Assembly (NCBI GenBank): GCA_936440205.1
Contig: OW387147.1
Location: 28,483,629 to 28,547,628, forward strand
Origin: Lepidonotus clava
Taxonomy: Eukaryota > Annelida > Polychaeta > Phyllodocida > Polynoidae
Length of the DNA: 64,000 nt
Direction: 5' to 3'
The translations under genes and the position numbers were made by a program. The notes below the pieces were generated by a model. The model searched no databases. It was given only the letters and a program-made list of their open reading frames with translations, and was not told where the DNA came from. Each line of letters opens with the position of its first letter. Position 1 is the first letter of the stretch. Positions 36,701-48,700 of the stretch are shown here, piece after piece.

Positions 36701-39700
36701 CTTTACACTGAGGACTTTTTCTTATGAAGTTAGTAAAGAAAATTGACAATGGCTCACGTGATAAGACCAAGCTACTGTTAAGATATATAAACTAGCAAAG
36801 GCAATTCAAGAGAAAGGTCATAAATAGTAGTGATATTGATAATGTCGCAATAAAAAAAAACGTTTTACCGTTCTTGCAGCAAACCCCGAGTAAGACTGAT
36901 GGGTCTCGGCCAATAGAAAAACAGTGGTGTGACGCGGTCGTCAACTTCCTGCTGAGGATCGCCTGCCATGTAAGTAACCTAATTAACATGTTGTTTTATA
37001 AAAAAAAACTGCTTTTGTATTCTCAAAACACAAAATGAAATTTATAATAGTGATATATAAATAGTACATTTGTAGAAAATCGATCCATATGTAAATTCAT
37101 CGTGCCTTTTCAGAAAAATTACTAGATTTTGTCTAGAAAAGGTTTCTATGAAATCATCCGGCAGAAATATCAAATATTTCCTAACCATGTCAATACCCAC
37201 CCTCTACCCCTTTATAGGTGAACGAGACGTCGACCACGGTGGGTTCTCCGGGCGAGCTGCTCTCCCGTCGTTGTGTCACTCTCCTGAAGATGGCGCTGCG
37301 GCCCGAGGTGTGGCCGTCAGCCGAGCTCAAACTGGCCTGGTTCGACAAGCTGCTCATGACCGTAGAAACCCACCAACCCAACTTCGCCAACATCTGCACC
37401 GCTCTAGAGCTACTCAGCTTCCTACTCGGCATTCTGGTAAGAGAACTAGTTACCAATTTAAAAGTTACTTTACAAGGGACTTGTGTCACCGCTAGAAGTA
37501 AAACTTTTGGAAAAGTGGGATCTTTTCCTAGTTACTTTGGAATGTTTACAGTCCTTCTTTTATGTTCCTCAGCAAATGACTGCAAATGCACTAGTTCGTC
37601 TTTCCCGTGTGTAATTCTAGTACAAAATTTTAATGCTTCTGGTTTCCCCGTTGTCAAAACCTTGGCGATCTTGTGAGATGATAGTTTCAACATTGATAAT
37701 CAGCTCTTTGAAAGTAAACCAGTCAACCATAACAAAATGTAATCACATCTAAACGGGCTATAGAAATTCAGCTAGCATACATAATTTGCAAACACTACCA
37801 AGTTGCATCTGCGCAACATTTAAGTCTTCTGCTTTCCTGCCCACAGCGTAAGGAGGTGATCCTGTCCAGCTTCAAGCCGCTTCAACGCGGGATCGCGGCC
37901 TGCATGACGTGCCCCAACTCGAAAGTAATCCGCGCCGTCCACTCGCTCCTCTCCCGGCTCATGTCCATCTTCCCCACCGAGCCGGCCACGTCCAATGTGG
38001 CCTCCAAGTACGAGGAGCTCGAGTGTCTCTACGCATGTGTGTCCAAGGTCGTGTACGAGGGACTCGCCAACTACGAAAAGTAAGCAAAGCCACGTTCATC
38101 ATACTCTCTTGAGATATCAGTCGTCCGGACGGTCGTTATCGATATTTTTTTACTCTTCAACATATTAAATAATAAAGTACCAAATTGATATAAAAACAGA
38201 CGGGTAGATCATTCTCTCATTTAGGGTATATTAAAATTGTTTTTTGACACTTTCTCTGGATATATTTCTGATGAATAGTACTACGATATATTGCCACGTC
38301 TCCCTTTATTTCTTGCAGTATTAAATGGTAACTTTTATTTTAAGTCACTTAACTGAATGGATGATATTAAGTATTAATACAAAAAAAAATTACTGTAAAA
38401 CTTTTGTTTTCAGGTCGACCTCCGGCTCGCCGTCGCAGCTGTTCGGTACCCTGATGGTGCTGAAGGCGGCCTGTCTCCACAACCAGTGTTACATCGACCG
38501 CCTCATCACGTCCTTTATGCGCGTACTGCAGCGAATGGCGCGGGAACATCTCACACCGACCACCCCAGAAACCAGCCCAGGTACTTTCCGTCTTCTTTTG
38601 AAAAACATTGTCTCCTAGCTTTGGAGTGTTTGTTTTTTTGGATCTGGTAAATCCTATTTGGGGAACACTTAACAAGTCTTCTATACCACAGGGGTTACGT
38701 ATGTTTTGGAAACATTGGAATGAAAAAAATCACCATCATTAATTGTTATAGTATAGTGCAAAAGCCTAGAAATCTGGGGAAATAATTTCCCTCCCTATCG
38801 TCATAGAAATTGTGGAAACCCCCACCCCTTTCCTCTTCTTTTTCAGATCAACTTTACTTTTCTAACACGTTTCCGTTTATGTTTAACTTGTCCAAATGAA
38901 AAAATGACACTGCATTACCCCTTTTCAGTGGCGTCGGAGCTGCTGATCTTGTCGCTGGACCTGGTCAAGAACCGGGTCGGGGTGATGAGTATGGACATGA
39001 GGAAATCCTTCATCGGCACCATCCTGGTGGGCCTGATCGACAAGACCAACGACGGCAAGGTGATGAAGGCCATCACCAAGATGGTCGAGGACTGGGTCAA
39101 GATCAAGGTACGTGTCATTTGTCATTCTCCCTTAAGCCTAAAAAGACATGCTGATTTTGTTGCAAATTTAAAAATCGTAGGGGAAAATTGGTTAATTATT
39201 TGATAAACATGTTTTATTGCAGCAGTAATGAGCCTGTGTAATGTTGATTTAGATAAGTTTGGAATTAAGATGCTTGTATATTTTGATCACATAGAAGAGG
39301 TACTAGCACGCAAAATTCCAACAGTCATAGAGCATAGTCACATGTACATGAACAACAGGCAGAGCGATACGTCATCGGATAAACCTTAACAATTTTAGGG
39401 GACCATCGACCTTACCGAACCCCAAGTAAAATGCCGAGTACAGGCTATTAGTATATATATTCGTGTGTGTCCTTTTCAGACGGCGATCGCCATCAACCAG
39501 TCGCCGTCGCTCCGTGAGAAGGCCATCCTCTTAGTGAAGCTGATGCAGAACGTCGAGAAGCGCTTCCCAGACGAACAGGAGCTTAACGCGCAGTTCTTGG
39601 AGCTCGTCAACTACATCTACAGGTAAAGGACGGTTTACACTTTGGCTGGTTTGAAAAAAAGAATATATTTCATGATCCTAAAGTAGGAAAGCAACCCACA

Positions 39701-42700
39701 ATGTAACCCAATGTAGGCTCCAAAATGTTTTTGCCTCCTTGCGCTTGGATCAATTTTGAGGGATTTTTTTTTTCCAATTTAATGTTTAGACACAAAACTG
39801 GCAACGTCGGAGTAGCCCCTATTTTAAGATTGCCACAGATGTAACGTTCTGTAAAATAGAGTTATCTTTTCTCAAGTTGAATGAGCCTTTCTATATTCTA
39901 GTATGATAAAACTGTAGTATTTAAAGGAAAAACAGTAGTGCTTGCGTGGTAAGTCTTGATCTTTCTTTCCCTAGGGATGAGTCGCTAAGTGGCAGTGAGC
40001 TGACGTCTAAACTGGAGCCGGCCTTCTTGGCCGGTCTGCGGTGTAACCAGCCCCATATCCGACAGAAGTTTGTCGAGGTGTTCGACCGGTCCATCAAGGC
40101 TCGTCTCTTTGACCGACTTTTGTACATCACCTGTTCACAGAACTGGGAGGCCATGGGCGCACACTTCTGGATCAAACAGTGTATTGAGGTGAGGAATACA
40201 TACACATGTATCTTCAGACTCGTGCTTCTGACATGTCACTGGAATATGATAAAAGTTTATCCATTGTGATCAATGAGATCAAAAGAAGAGATATATTCTT
40301 AAAGCGCCATACCCACTAGGACACTTTCAGCGAGTCGGCCGACTTCTCCGGCGACTCGCTGGTAAAGTCGGCGGTGAAGTCGGCCGACTTTACCGCCGAC
40401 TCCGTGTGGGTATGGCGCGCCGACTGGGCGATCGGACCATCCGCGCGCCGGGCAACTCGCTGTTGCCCGTAATCGGCCAACTGCACCAGATCAAAACTGT
40501 TTGATATTTCTTCGGCGACTGAGTTGGGCGATCGGAGCGCAGTGCGGCGCCAGCCAATCAGAAGCCGCGCTGAAGTCACATGATTTTTTTTGGCCGTACA
40601 AAAGCACGTGACCCGTATGACCTACTTTTGCCGCCATTTTCGCCGGCGGTCTTGAGAAGAAGAGACGTGCACATTACAGCCATTACATTTCACTCGTTTT
40701 AAAGCATCTTTGTCGACAGAATGTCGGATATAGACGAGACAGAATGGAGCACCGAAGCCGAAGACAACTTAATCGACATGTATGAAGCGAACAGATGCAT
40801 GTGGGCCACAAACGACAAGAAATATCGAGATCGGAATAAGAAGACCTAAGTGAAAAAAGCAATGGCGCGACGTTTAGAGGTTACCAGTAAGTGCCGGTGT
40901 TTGTTTGCTTTGCATCGAAATCATATCCCAAAATGTGTAAATGTCTGATAGTCTAACCTAACGTCGTTGAAATTCGTGTTACTGGTGAGGAGAAAGAATG
41001 ATGCAATCAGCATTTGTCTACGGAAGACACACAATCGGGCAGGAAATGTAGTTGATGGGGAAGCCCGGTCGCCATTTTGTATTCCACCTTTTGTTTTTCT
41101 AACCGAGCATGGGTTTCAGTCTATGTATCTTGTTTTTGCAGTTAAAGCCATGGAGAGCAAATGGAAGAGTATCAGAACCATGTACAGAAAAGCCGTAAGG
41201 ACGGGAAAAAGCGATAGCGCAGCAAAGGATCTCACCGAACACCAGAAGGGACTGATAAGAAGGCTGGCGTTCCTAGCACCATTCACCAAAGGGGCCACAG
41301 GAGTCGTCTCCTCCCTGGATGAGGTAATAACCTAGCATCAGTTTCCAATTCATTAGTTCATGTATTTGCCGGATTCCATGTTAGTAAAGGCAGAAGGATA
41401 CAGTTGACGATACGGTTGACGGAAATAGAAAGCAACACTGCCGGGGAATTGAAGCCAAAGCTACATGCATGTCCCTTTTTCTGGTTCAAAATATTTCAGG
41501 TACCCACCTCAGAGCTGTTGAGGTCAAGATTTTCATGTTCGTACATGTCTATGTGGCCGATCTCGTAGGGTGTCCGCCTCCGAGTCAAGCTGTCTGGCTT
41601 CAATTCTCCGACCAAGCAAATGTTTTCATTTTTGATGTAACTGATTGTGGTTGACGAACATAAAAAAAATAGGCGTGGGACTTCTAGATATGATATGCTC
41701 ACAGGTACCTGTGGCCGATAGCTTGGCCGTCAGCCTTCCATGTGAGCGATCTGGGTTCAATTCCTGGCCCCGGTGAAGCTTTGTATTTTCATTTTTGTCA
41801 ATAGTTGATAGATTACTTTAACTCCCATGGTCAATATCTAACTAATAAAAGGGCTTACATTTAGTACAAAATTTGGGGTTTAATGCTCCAGCCAAGGGCT
41901 GCATCTATATAGCAACAGGCAGATACTACTTAAACTCTTGGCCTGTGTATTGATCTGAGTTAAATATTAATAATAAAAGCAACAGGTAGGTATCACTTCA
42001 GCTCACTGAAAGTGAAAGATTTGATATCATCACAAGTCTCTGTGGATGAATGGGTAGGGTGTTGGCCTTCCATGTGAGCGATCTGGGTTCAATTCCCAGC
42101 CCCGGTGAAGCTTTGTCTTTTCATTTTCGTCAACCGCACATCGCTAGCTTATCGAATCCCACTCATATCTTTTTCACGATTCTATATATCTATATGGAAT
42201 CGTGGGGCGGTTGACGAAAATGAAAAGTATATTGATGGGATTCGATAACTGATTTTCCAAGGCAGCAGTTCAATGTCTAACTTTGCGTAAATCGTCCCAT
42301 TGCGCAGTCGGTTTGACGAAAAAGAAAAGATAACACACAGATCAGAGGGAGTTAAAGTTTGCCCTTTTCAACTGAATCTCCGTGGCGTAGTCAGTTAGAC
42401 GATGCACTGCTGCCACGCTGATTCAGTTATCGAATCCCATCAAAATCCTTTTCATTTTCATTTTCGTCAACCGCATATCGCTAGCTTATCGAATCCCACT
42501 CATATCTTTTTCATTTCCGTCAAACCGATAGCAGATTTGGCTATCTTTTAACATCCTCTCCTCTCTGTCTGAACTAATGAGATGAATTCATCAAACCAAA
42601 GCAACTATATAATAATAGCAACAGGCAGATACCACTTCAGATCACTGGAAGTGAAAGATTTTGATGTGGGTACAGGTCTCTGTGGCCGAATGGATAAGGT

Positions 42701-45700
42701 GTTCGCCTGCCATGTTAGCGGTCTGGGTTCAATTCCCCGACCCAGAGATTTGACTTTTCCATTTTCTTCCACTGCTGGTTGACGAAAATCAACTACCCGA
42801 CCCGGCGAAGATAAAGAATCGTATGTGAGCGATCTGGGTTCAATACAGCGTCCCTGCGGGATGTTCTTTTCATTTTCTTCCACTGCCCGTTGACGAAAAT
42901 CAATTCCCCGACCCGACGAAGATATAGAATCGTGGGGCGGTTGACGAAAATGAGAAAGATGTGTGTTGGATTCGATAACTGATTTCGCCGGGACCAAGTT
43001 CCAGACCTAACCCACTTGGCCACGGGGAATCAGCTAAAAAGAGAAAACTTGAACTCCCTCTGGTCTGTGCGGTGGTTGTATTCTCATTTTTGTAGCTTAT
43101 CGAATATCTACTGACGCGAAATTGAAAAATATATTGATGGGATTCAATAACTGAACCCACAGACCAGGCGGAGTTTTCTCTTTCTAAATTCAACGGCGAC
43201 CAGGGTCTAATTCCTCGACCTCGGGGTGTGTTCATTAATATATTGTCTGGCCTATTCCTGTAAAATATTTTTTATAAAAGCAACAGGCTGATATGACCTG
43301 AGATCGCAGAAAGTGAAAGATTTGATATCATCACAAGTCTCTGTGGGTGAATGGGTAGGGTGTCCGCCTGCCATGTTAGCGGTCTGGGTTCGATTCCCCG
43401 GCCCGGTGAAGCTTTGTCTTTTCATTTTCCCCAAATCTGCCTGGAAAAAAATGCAAAGCTTCACCTCGCCGGACGATTTGGGGAAAATGAAAAAAATCAC
43501 TAGTTTGATAGCGGCCATAGGCCCCGGCACATTCAGTTATAGAATCCCACGCATATCTTTCTCATTTTCGTCAACCGCCCCATGATTCTAGATATCTATA
43601 TGGAATCGTGGGGCGGTTGACGAAAATGAAAAGTATATTGACGGGATTCGATAACTGATTTTCCGAGGCAGCAGTTCAATGTATAACTTCGCGTAAATCT
43701 TTTTAACTGAGTCCCCGTGGCGCAGTCGGTTAGACGTTGCACTGCTGCCGCGGTGAAACAGTTATCGAATCCCTCTCATATCTTTTCTTTTTCGTCAAAC
43801 GCAGAGGGGCGCGGGCGTATCGGCGCAAACCAGCAGCAGGTAGTGGACGAAAATGAAAAAGATATGCGCCGGGTCGACGACAATGAAAAGATATTGATGG
43901 GATTCGATAACAGATCAGAGGGAGTTAAAGTTTTCTGTTTTTAACTGAATCGCCGTGGCGCAGTCGGTTAGACGTTGAACTGCTGCCGCGTTGATTCAGT
44001 TATCGAATCCCCTCCCTGTCTTTTTCATTTTCGTCCACCGCCCCTCTGCGTTCGACGAAAAAAAGAAGATATGAGCAGGATTCGATAACTGACTGCCCCA
44101 CGGAGAATCAGTTAAAAAGAGAAAACTGGAACTCCCTCTGGTCTGTGCGGTGGTTGTATTCTCATTTTTGTCGCGCCTCTGTGGACGCATCGTCAAGGCA
44201 GTTAGCGTTGGGACAATAATATATTTTATATTGCACTTAGCGCATGACGAAACCCACATCGTATCGGCGCAAACCGGCAGCGGGCGGTGTACGAAAATGA
44301 AAAAGATATTTAATGATTCCACGCGGAATTGAACCCAGATCGCTCACATGGGAGGCACACACCTTATCCATTCGGCCACCGCCCGCTGCTGGTTTGCGCC
44401 GATACGCGATATATGCACTGCTGCCAAGCTGATTCAGTTATCGAATCCGCTGAGAATCACATACATATGTTTTTTCCATTTTGTCTACCGTGGGGGCGCG
44501 CGAGCGGCCGGGGTTCAATTCCGCGTCCCGCCGATACGTGTTGGGACATACAGATTGCAAAGAGAACATGGCGAAAATGGAAATGCAAAGCTTATCCAGT
44601 CGCCCCCTCCTGGTTTGCTCTGATACACTGCTGCCACGTTGAAACAGTTATCGAATCCCACTCATATCTTTTCTTTTTCGTCAAACGCAAAACGTGGCAG
44701 CAGTTCAATGTCTAACCGACTGCGCCACGGAGAATCAGTTAAAAACAGAACACTTGAACTCCCTCTGGTCTCTTCTAATGTACGTGGAAGCACGCGGGCG
44801 GCCGGGGTTCAATTCTCCGACATGTCAGTTTTGCAACGAAAATGATCTGTATTCAAGTCCCTATGCGGACCGCTCGTCTTTGTCTTTCATTTTCGTCCAG
44901 CGCCCGCCCATACGCGTTGGGACAGCGACAACGGCCGAGGAAAATGGAACAGATATGGATGGGATTCGATAACTTATTTCGCTGGTTTGTGTCGACGCAG
45001 GTGAAACAGTTATTGAATCCCACTCATATCTTTTCATTTTCGTCACCAGTGGGGGAATCAGTCAAAACTAGAAAATAGAAAACGTCAACGCGGCCGGGAA
45101 TTGAACCCAGATCGCTCACATGGCAGGCCAACACCCTGCCCATTCATCAACAGAGCCTTGTGATGATATCAAATCTTTCAGTTTCAGTGATGGGAAGTGA
45201 CACCTGCCTGTTGGTTTCACGAAAATGAAAAGACAAAGCTTCACCAGGTTGGGGAGTTAAACCCAGATCTGATATAGATTTTATATGACATAGAGATTGC
45301 AAAGACAACAGTTAAAAAGTGAAAACTTGAACTCCCTCTGGTGTTCAGCAATGTATTGGGTCAATTCCATATAAATATATTTTTTGGCAAACAGCAAAAA
45401 GAACTCTGCCAGGCCGAAAATGCAAATGTAAATCTCCACCTCCCCGCATTTTTCGTCAGCGTTTGTAGGCGTCAGGGCGTGTGAGTTTGATGAAAAGGAA
45501 AACACAAAGCTTCGGTGGACTAAGTAATTATCTGTTTACTGAATCCCCGTCAAAACTTGAGCTCCCTTTGATATGTGGTTATGGTTTTCAATTCCCATCG
45601 GCCAGCTCTGAAACAACTTTGATATACAACTGTGATATTATGAAATGTCTAAGCTAAAGTATGTTGTGCTGTAGTTTTTTTATATTCATCTCCATATTTC

Positions 45701-48700
45701 TCTAACTACCCCTTTCTATTTCCAGTCCGACGACGACAGTGTGAACGGTGCAGAGGTAAACAGAGGTGTTGTGAACAACAACCTGGTAATTCAGCCCAAG
45801 CCCCAGGATCACCAGGAAAATGGACCTGCAGCAGTTGCCATGAATGGACAAGTTGACGTGGTTGAAGGGCTTAACGGGGTTATCGAGCAACAGAACGAAA
45901 CAGAACCACCAATCCCCGCACAGGCTGAGCAGGCCGATCAAAGCAAACCAACACAAGATCCCGCTAAGAACCCTGCAGTTGACGAACCACAGCCGGGTCC
46001 TAGTGGTGTGACCACACGCTCAGGCAAGCACAAACCCTCGAAAAAAAAAGGAAACAAGAAACCAGCGGCGGCCGCTGGCAGTGCCGACCAGGTTGCACAG
46101 GATGCTCAGGTCGACCTGACCGCTTCACCTTTGATGTCCATTCCTGATTCTCCGCGCTCACCAACTCCGCCAGCACAAACAACACCAAAGAAATCAGGAC
46201 TGACTGTCGACTCACCCCCACGTGCTGTTGTAAAAGCTGTGCGCGGCAAGAAAAAGGAACCAAAGATAACGTTGAAAGAACTTAGGTCAATGTTGGAGGA
46301 CGAAGAGGCAGAACTGAGTGGCTCTGTTTCCATTGACCAGCCGTTCTCGTCGCTCGACGAATCGCCACTGTCTGCCGCGCCGTCAGCAACTTCTTCCACA
46401 AAGAAAAAAATGACTGCTGTTGACGAAGAGCGTGTGCTCACCTTACGAGAAGTGCGTTCCACTATGCATGCATTTCGGCAACAAAGTAAAACTCAGAGTG
46501 CAACTCAGAAGAGGGCCGACCCCGAAGATGAAATAGGATGGTGGGCATGGCAGTGCGAGAGGAAAGTTCGCAAACTCCAAGATCCAATTTTACAGGAGGA
46601 CCTCATGGACCATGTTTCTGTCGTAATAAAACGAGCAACTCGGGGCGGATGGTCAGCAACACAGAACATGCAACCACGGTTTGGTCAACCACAACAGACT
46701 GGACATTCGCCGGCCCTACCATCATTTGTGCATTCTGCACCAGTTTGCCCGACAAGCGCCCCATCACAAATGTTTCCCTAGCAACTCCAGCAGACTGCAC
46801 ACGCCAGTACCAACCATCAAGCCACCACCAGCAACATCCACAGCAGCAGGCGGCCCCTTCAGAGAATCTCTCGGTGTTTGCAAACTGGCTGCAAACAGGC
46901 CACATGGGTAGCTCGCCAAGTATGCCACAGGCACCGATGGCTGTTCCCGTGAGTGGTGCTATGCTACCCTTCACCAGCAAGGCTGGGACCTACACAAGTT
47001 TGCCCGGCAACTAATTCCACGGCTCACGGAAAAAAAAGAACTGAGTCAAGTTGATGTTTCTCATGTTGAAATTAAAGTTTACGCGTTGATGGTCAGGTAG
47101 CAGAATACAGAAAACAGAAATAGTGATTTACTGCAGATCAACCCAGTAGTATGTACCTCTGTCTGGGTGCTTAAGCATGACTTTAAGGAGATGAGCAGAG
47201 TTCTAAATTAAAAAATTCGAAGAACTAAAAGTACAAGAGTTGCTGACCAGAATACTCAGAAGTGTTAATTGCAATACCATTGTTCAAGTTCACAACTAGT
47301 CTGTTTTAGCCTAGAAACAAGTTTACCGTTGTTGTTCGTAGAATTGAAGCTTTTTTGCTTGTTTTTCTAGAAAATTTTAAATGGAGAGTCAGTAGCTGAC
47401 TTCGATATACTGTTATTGCCGATCAGACAGCAGAGTTCATTCACAAACATAAAAGATTGCCGCACTTGATTATCATTTGTAGTGTGTAATCCAATATAAG
47501 TTTTTCGGTGGGTGCCCTTTTCGTGCTGCAGTAAAAATTATTTGTTTTTCTGGGTTTTCCATGAGATCCCAAGAAGACCAAAGTCAAGCTAACGTGATTA
47601 TAGTAAAACTTGATGTCTTTGTGTTTGTTGAAGACAGGTATACCGGTTTTTAATCATGAACGTAGAAAAAAATATATCAAAGAAAGATATATTTCGGAGG
47701 CACCTGTTGCGATGCTGATTATCTCGGTTAGATCCGAAAAAAAAGTTAAACAGCAAACACTAGGTTCATTTGTTTGGCTGTTTTGCAATTTAGAATTACA
47801 TCTTCCATTGTACTGAGAAACAGGATTGCTTGCAAGTTGTAGACTGATTTTATGATCTCGATTTTATGGCAACGCATTTACCGCGACTTTGATTGAAAGT
47901 GTTTTCAGATGTTGGTTCCAGAAACATAGATTTTAATCAGAGTAATGATTGTATGTCGTTTTAACTCAGGGATATCTGACGCATTTCTAACCACAGAGGA
48001 GCATGGAAACAGTACATTGTGTAATACAAAGATTCTTTATTAAAGTTTTCAATTCAACTCTCCGTGTACTAGCTGTTATTATAAAATATCTGGTCAGACA
48101 CTTCACATCTGCTGTTACAGATTTGTACCTCTGGGAAAAAACATTAAAATACTATATTGCTGTGTAAATGACGACACAACATACTTATCTACAACCACAA
48201 GTAAGGGTACCAGTAAACTATGATCTCAGTATACGAAGATAACGTTTATAAATTCATTGGTATTTGCTGTAAAAATATAATTTCTGCTGAGTTGGATAAC
48301 AGGAACGGAGTTAGCACGCATTCAAGTCACATTTCATTACGTTTTTGTGCCAGATATGTAAGTAGATGTACAAGTAAATCTACGTTTTCCTAAATTATAC
48401 TTTTGTGGTCAACTGCACTTGGTTTGCTTGTAATGAACCACGGCTGTACAGATTGTCCACTCGCTGTGGGAAAAAGAGAGCATTTTTAGATACATGACCG
48501 GTACTTATAGAAATTCCAGAATACTCAGCACACCTTGAAGGTCATATCCCGAATGGCTGGTAAAAAATATATAAATAATATCACAAGTTCTTTAGTGGAG
48601 GACAACATTGAACAAATAACGTTTCAGTGAATTGCATGGTCATTGGTATAGGTGTTACAAAATACAGGAACGGTTTTCCATCACCTACATTGCAAGATAA

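Larger units (their letters stand above)
41324..45725 (+). repeat. Array of two tRNA-like repeat families in a transposon intron
   Basis: This 4.4-kb intron is built largely of diverged copies of two repeat types in both orientations. Type 1 has a leader around AAGCAACAGG...GTGAAAGATTTGATATCATC, then a tRNA-Gly(GCC)-like body with CGCCTGCCATG and GGGTTCAATTCC, then GAAGCTTTG and TTTTCATTTTCGTCAACC. Type 2 has a leader around CAGAGGGAGTTAAAGTTTTC, then GTGGCGCAGTCGGTTAGACG, TGCACTGCTGCCGCG and CAGTTATCGAATCCC, and the same CATTTTCGTCAACC tail. GACGAAAATGAAAA and its complement recur as joints throughout. The bodies resemble pol III A and B boxes, but few copies could fold as proper tRNAs. Individual better copies are listed separately. 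Insertion into one another or tandem amplification would both explain the layout. Confidence 0.8.

Noticed and set aside
42676-42748. Functional tRNA-Gly gene
   Set aside because: The anticodon and T stems pair poorly and it belongs to a repeat family, so a tRNA-derived repeat is more likely.
42582-45078. Several overlapping 60-130-codon frames in both strands
   Set aside because: They repeat the same peptide fragments because they translate the tRNA-like repeats; no protein family is evident.
46538-46911. Additional plus-strand frames overlapping the MADF exon 3
   Set aside because: The upstream parts are shadows of the MADF frame; only the tail of one frame (to 47014) looks protein-like and is noted as a finding.
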